From CAXXOK01 sp964497495 (GTDB taxonomy: Bacteria > Bacillota > Clostridia > Christensenellales > Aristaeellaceae), in the NCBI GenBank assembly GCA_964497495.1, contig CAZCCZ010000009.1, positions 1 to 64,000 of the forward strand: a DNA stretch of 64,000 nt. Direction: 5' to 3'. How positions within the stretch are numbered: position 1 is the stretch's first letter; each line of letters begins with the position of its first letter. Positions 61,772 to 64,000 of the stretch are shown here, one piece after another. The translations under genes were made by a program, and so were the position numbers. The notes beneath the pieces are model-generated. The model saw only the letters and a list, made by a program, of their open reading frames with translations. It was not told the origin of the DNA and did not search any database.

Positions 61772-62257
61772 ATGAGCGATCTGGAGCAGAACGCCTATAT
61801 CTTCGCATCGATATTCACGCTGGCGAATAAACTGTACGTGCTCGGGAACCGGTTTGACCGGAACGTGACGGTAAAGCAGTGGCTTTTTCTCGTGTGCGTA
61901 TCGAAATTCGACGAACCACCGAACATGAGCGAGGTGGCGGATTTCGTCGGGTACACCCGCCAGAACGCCATGCGGCTGGCGACGGCCCTTCAAAAAAGGG
62001 GCTACGTGGAGATTCAGAAAGACCGCAACGACGCGCGCGCATGGCGAATCCTCCTGACGCCGAAATGCAGAAGCTACTTCAGTAAGCGCGGCGGCAAGGA
62101 GACGGAATTCCTGACGAAGCTCTTCGACGGTTTTGACGCCGACCAGACCGCGGCCGTGTTCAAAGGCCTGATCACGCTGGAGCGGAACATCGCCGTGATG
62201 TCCGGAACGGAACTGAACGCTTCTGCGGGCCCAGGCCCGACGACGAAAGGGGTATAA
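61772..62257 (+). CDS. MarR-family transcriptional regulator
   Basis: A 161-residue winged-helix repressor. The recognition region NMSEVADFVGYTRQNAMRLATALQKRGYVEIQ is followed by the wing KDRNDARAWRILLT, the standard MarR signature. The ATG follows GGGGGAG. It heads an operon with a CPBP protease gene 2 bases later and two further genes. The duplicated operator in front of it suggests negative autoregulation relieved by a small ligand. Confidence 0.92.
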   Translation: MSDLEQNAYIFASIFTLANKLYVLGNRFDRNVTVKQWLFLVCVSKFDEPPNMSEVADFVGYTRQNAMRLATALQKRGYVEIQKDRNDARAWRILLTPKCRSYFSKRGGKETEFLTKLFDGFDADQTAAVFKGLITLERNIAVMSGTELNASAGPGPTTKGV

Positions 62258-62259
62258 CC

Positions 62260-63006
62260 ATGGCGGAATCAACCGAACGCAAAGGAAATCCGTGCATACG
62301 CGCCTTGTTGGCAATGCTTGCGCTGCTGCTGATCCAGGAGGGCGTCGGTAAGGCGGGCAGCGCGGTAGCCGATCTGTTCTCTTACCGCCTTCTGGATCCC
62401 GACGGCGCCTTCGGCTGGCAAAGCGTGCATCACGCCGTCCTTCTGCTCCTCGCGGTGGGCGTCGTAGCGTTGCTCGGAAAGCCGTTAAAGAGCAACTTCG
62501 GGTTTCAGATCGGAGATTCGAAGACGGGCATCCGTTATTTCGTGATTTTCACCGCCGCGTTAACGGCGATATCGCTGGGCTACCACGTCTTTCTGAAAAT
62601 CGGGGGAAGCCCCGTGACGTACGCCTTTCCCCTGAACGCCCGCAACGTTTTGGGAACGCTGGGCTTCCAGCTGCTGCTGAGCGGAACCGCGGAGGAAACG
62701 CTGTACCGCGCCCTGCCGATCACGGTGCTGGTCTTCGCGTTGGGTAGAGGCGTAAAGGTGAAGGGGAGCGTCACGCTGGAAATCCTGCTGGCGTCCCTGC
62801 TGTTTGCGGCCGCGCACATTCGGTGGTCGCTGTCGCCCTTCTCCCTGAACGCGAGCGTTCCCCAATTGCTTTACGCCTTCGCCATCGGCACCGTGCAGGG
62901 CATGGCCTATCAGGAAAGCCGCAGCGTGTTGTACCCCATGCTGATGCACAGCGTCAGCAACGTTCTGATGGTCGGCGCAGGGTACCTTTTCGCTTCGGCG
63001 GTGTGA
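62260..63006 (+). CDS. CPBP-family intramembrane metalloprotease
   Basis: A 248-residue integral membrane protein with about seven helices. The CPBP (Abi/CAAX-like) motifs are EETLYR at 145-150, the FAAAHIRW motif with its His near 188, and a final HSVSN. Bacterial relatives act in bacteriocin self-immunity, membrane-protein cleavage or unknown roles. It lies directly behind the MarR gene and is probably controlled by it. Confidence 0.88.
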   Translation: MAESTERKGNPCIRALLAMLALLLIQEGVGKAGSAVADLFSYRLLDPDGAFGWQSVHHAVLLLLAVGVVALLGKPLKSNFGFQIGDSKTGIRYFVIFTAALTAISLGYHVFLKIGGSPVTYAFPLNARNVLGTLGFQLLLSGTAEETLYRALPITVLVFALGRGVKVKGSVTLEILLASLLFAAAHIRWSLSPFSLNASVPQLLYAFAIGTVQGMAYQESRSVLYPMLMHSVSNVLMVGAGYLFASAV

Positions 63007-63033
63007 CGAACGGGAACGTTTACGAGGAGAAGC

Positions 63034-63660
63034 ATGTTGAAATCCTTATATGGAAAGCTCTACGGCGAACGCCTGTGGGAGCGTGTTTTCTGGGCTTCCG
63101 TACTCTTGACCGTCCTGTTTTTCACCTTTGCAACGCTTGGCTTCCTGGTGCACCCGGAAGGATTGCCGGGAAGTCAAAATCCGCTGTACGGCCGGGAAAC
63201 TTCGGGGGACGCGGCCGTTCTAACCGCACGGATCTTTTTCTGCAAGATGCTTTCCGTTACGGTTATCGTTCTTGCCAGCCTGATTGGCGTAAAGGAAAGC
63301 GGATCGACCGTCGTTCTGTCTTTCGGGTATCCGGCCTTCTATTCGTTGGTTTGCGTCAACGCCGTCGTACTGGGCGCAAGGTTCTTCCCCGTGGAAACGG
63401 AGGAAACGACCCTGGCGGGACTTATGATCCGCGCTTTCGACCTCGCGCATGGATCGGGGCTGTGGGGGACGGCGGGGCAACTGCTGATCGCGTGCGCCGC
63501 GGCGCGCGTCGCCACGTCCCGTGCCGGGACAAGCTCTGCCTGTGTTGCGAAGGGTATTCGGCGCATGAAACTGTCTCCGCGCGAGGGGGCCGCGTACGCG
63601 ACGGGGATCCTCCTCATACTGATCGGCGCTTCGGTAGAAAGCGCAGTACTCGTCGCGTGA
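63034..63660 (+). CDS. Hypothetical membrane protein
   Basis: A 208-residue protein with predicted helices at about 20-40, 65-88, 92-115, 142-160 and 190-207. A hydrophilic, Arg-rich loop (about 160-188) faces the cytosol by the positive-inside rule. I recognise no family. It starts with ATG 63034 after CGAGGAG and lies 27 bases after the CPBP gene, so it is likely co-transcribed with marR. Confidence 0.7.
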   Translation: MLKSLYGKLYGERLWERVFWASVLLTVLFFTFATLGFLVHPEGLPGSQNPLYGRETSGDAAVLTARIFFCKMLSVTVIVLASLIGVKESGSTVVLSFGYPAFYSLVCVNAVVLGARFFPVETEETTLAGLMIRAFDLAHGSGLWGTAGQLLIACAAARVATSRAGTSSACVAKGIRRMKLSPREGAAYATGILLILIGASVESAVLVA

Positions 63661-63708
63661 TGAACGGCCGGAGTGCCTTTCGGTGGAAGCCACAAGGAGG
63701 AGAACCAC

Positions 63709-64000
63709 TTGAGAAAGAGGCGAAAGAAAAGAATGTCCATCGTCGCCGTTATCCTGATATGCGTCGCGGCTCTGACAGCCGTATACTTCCGCGTTCCGTT
63801 CTCGAAAACACGAACGGAGTTCAACCGGATGGCGGCTGCGCTGGCCGCGGAGGCGGATGCGGACCGTTCTGTTCTCCGGGAGGAAGACACGACGGGCCTG
63901 CCGGAGCCGGTACGGAACCATCTTCGCTTCTGCGGGTTCATCGGGAAACCAAAAGCCGCTTATATGAAGATCACGTACCGGGACGTGGATTTTCTGCCCG
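63709..64000 (+). CDS. DUF6544-like protein, truncated by the window end
   Basis: The first 97 codons of a gene running off the window. The start is TTG 63709, 8 bases after AAGGAGG. A basic N-terminus (RKRRKKR) precedes a transmembrane or signal helix (about 10-28). Next comes LPEPVRNHLRFCGFIGKPKA, which resembles the conserved opening of the DUF6544/DUF6920 proteins, which have no known function. It is the fourth gene of the MarR operon. Confidence 0.7.
   Translation, partial: MRKRRKKRMSIVAVILICVAALTAVYFRVPFSKTRTEFNRMAAALAAEADADRSVLREEDTTGLPEPVRNHLRFCGFIGKPKAAYMKITYRDVDFLP

Overview
The window is chromosomal DNA of high GC content (I estimate about 60%). It most likely comes from an uncultured anaerobic Clostridia-type Firmicute, perhaps near the Christensenellales or Oscillospirales; the lineage is inference. 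Supporting signs are AGGAGG ribosome sites with many GTG and TTG starts, a T-box leader on serS, a seven-gene tRNA cluster with encoded CCA ends, intrinsic terminators, and sugar importers encoded as one binding protein plus two permeases without their own ATPase.

1-22,400 is mostly housekeeping. It holds a tandem-repeat array, cysteine synthase, an ECF sigma factor / DUF4349 membrane protein / SIMPL protein operon with a textbook ECF promoter, an amidohydrolase overlapping an AAC(3)-type acetyltransferase, a lipase-like protein, SbcCD, a glycosyltransferase with a flippase-like partner, T-box-controlled serS, a serine hydrolase, a SWIM-SNF2 helicase, an SRAP protein, and tRNAs Pro, Glu, Met, Asp, Thr, Tyr and Leu.

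22,400-44,000 is accessory and carbohydrate-related. A lower-GC patch with a membrane-anchored hydrolase follows the tRNAs. Next come an LplB/YtcP-type importer, a flavin-reductase-like protein, a YesN-type response regulator without a kinase, and a MATE exporter. The most unusual genes follow: two tandem paralogues of about 790 residues, each joining a complete NAD(P)-binding SDR-like protein to an (alpha/alpha)6 glycosidase-like module. A second importer faces two translationally coupled AraC regulators and an NAD-dependent GH4 glycosidase.

44,000-64,000 holds glutamate dehydrogenase, a YczE-like membrane protein, a metallo-beta-lactamase-fold hydrolase, two divergent SDRs and a third importer. 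The importer is divergent from a nine-gene catabolic cluster: three VOC proteins, two Gfo/Idh/MocA oxidoreductases, a LacI regulator, a GH43 glycosidase and two hydroxypyruvate-isomerase-like proteins. Last comes a MarR operon with a CPBP protease, cut by the window end within a DUF6544-like gene.

The accessory part reads as a set of glycan-scavenging loci with an unusually strong redox component. NAD(P)-binding domains occur next to, or fused to, glycosidase folds at three separate places.
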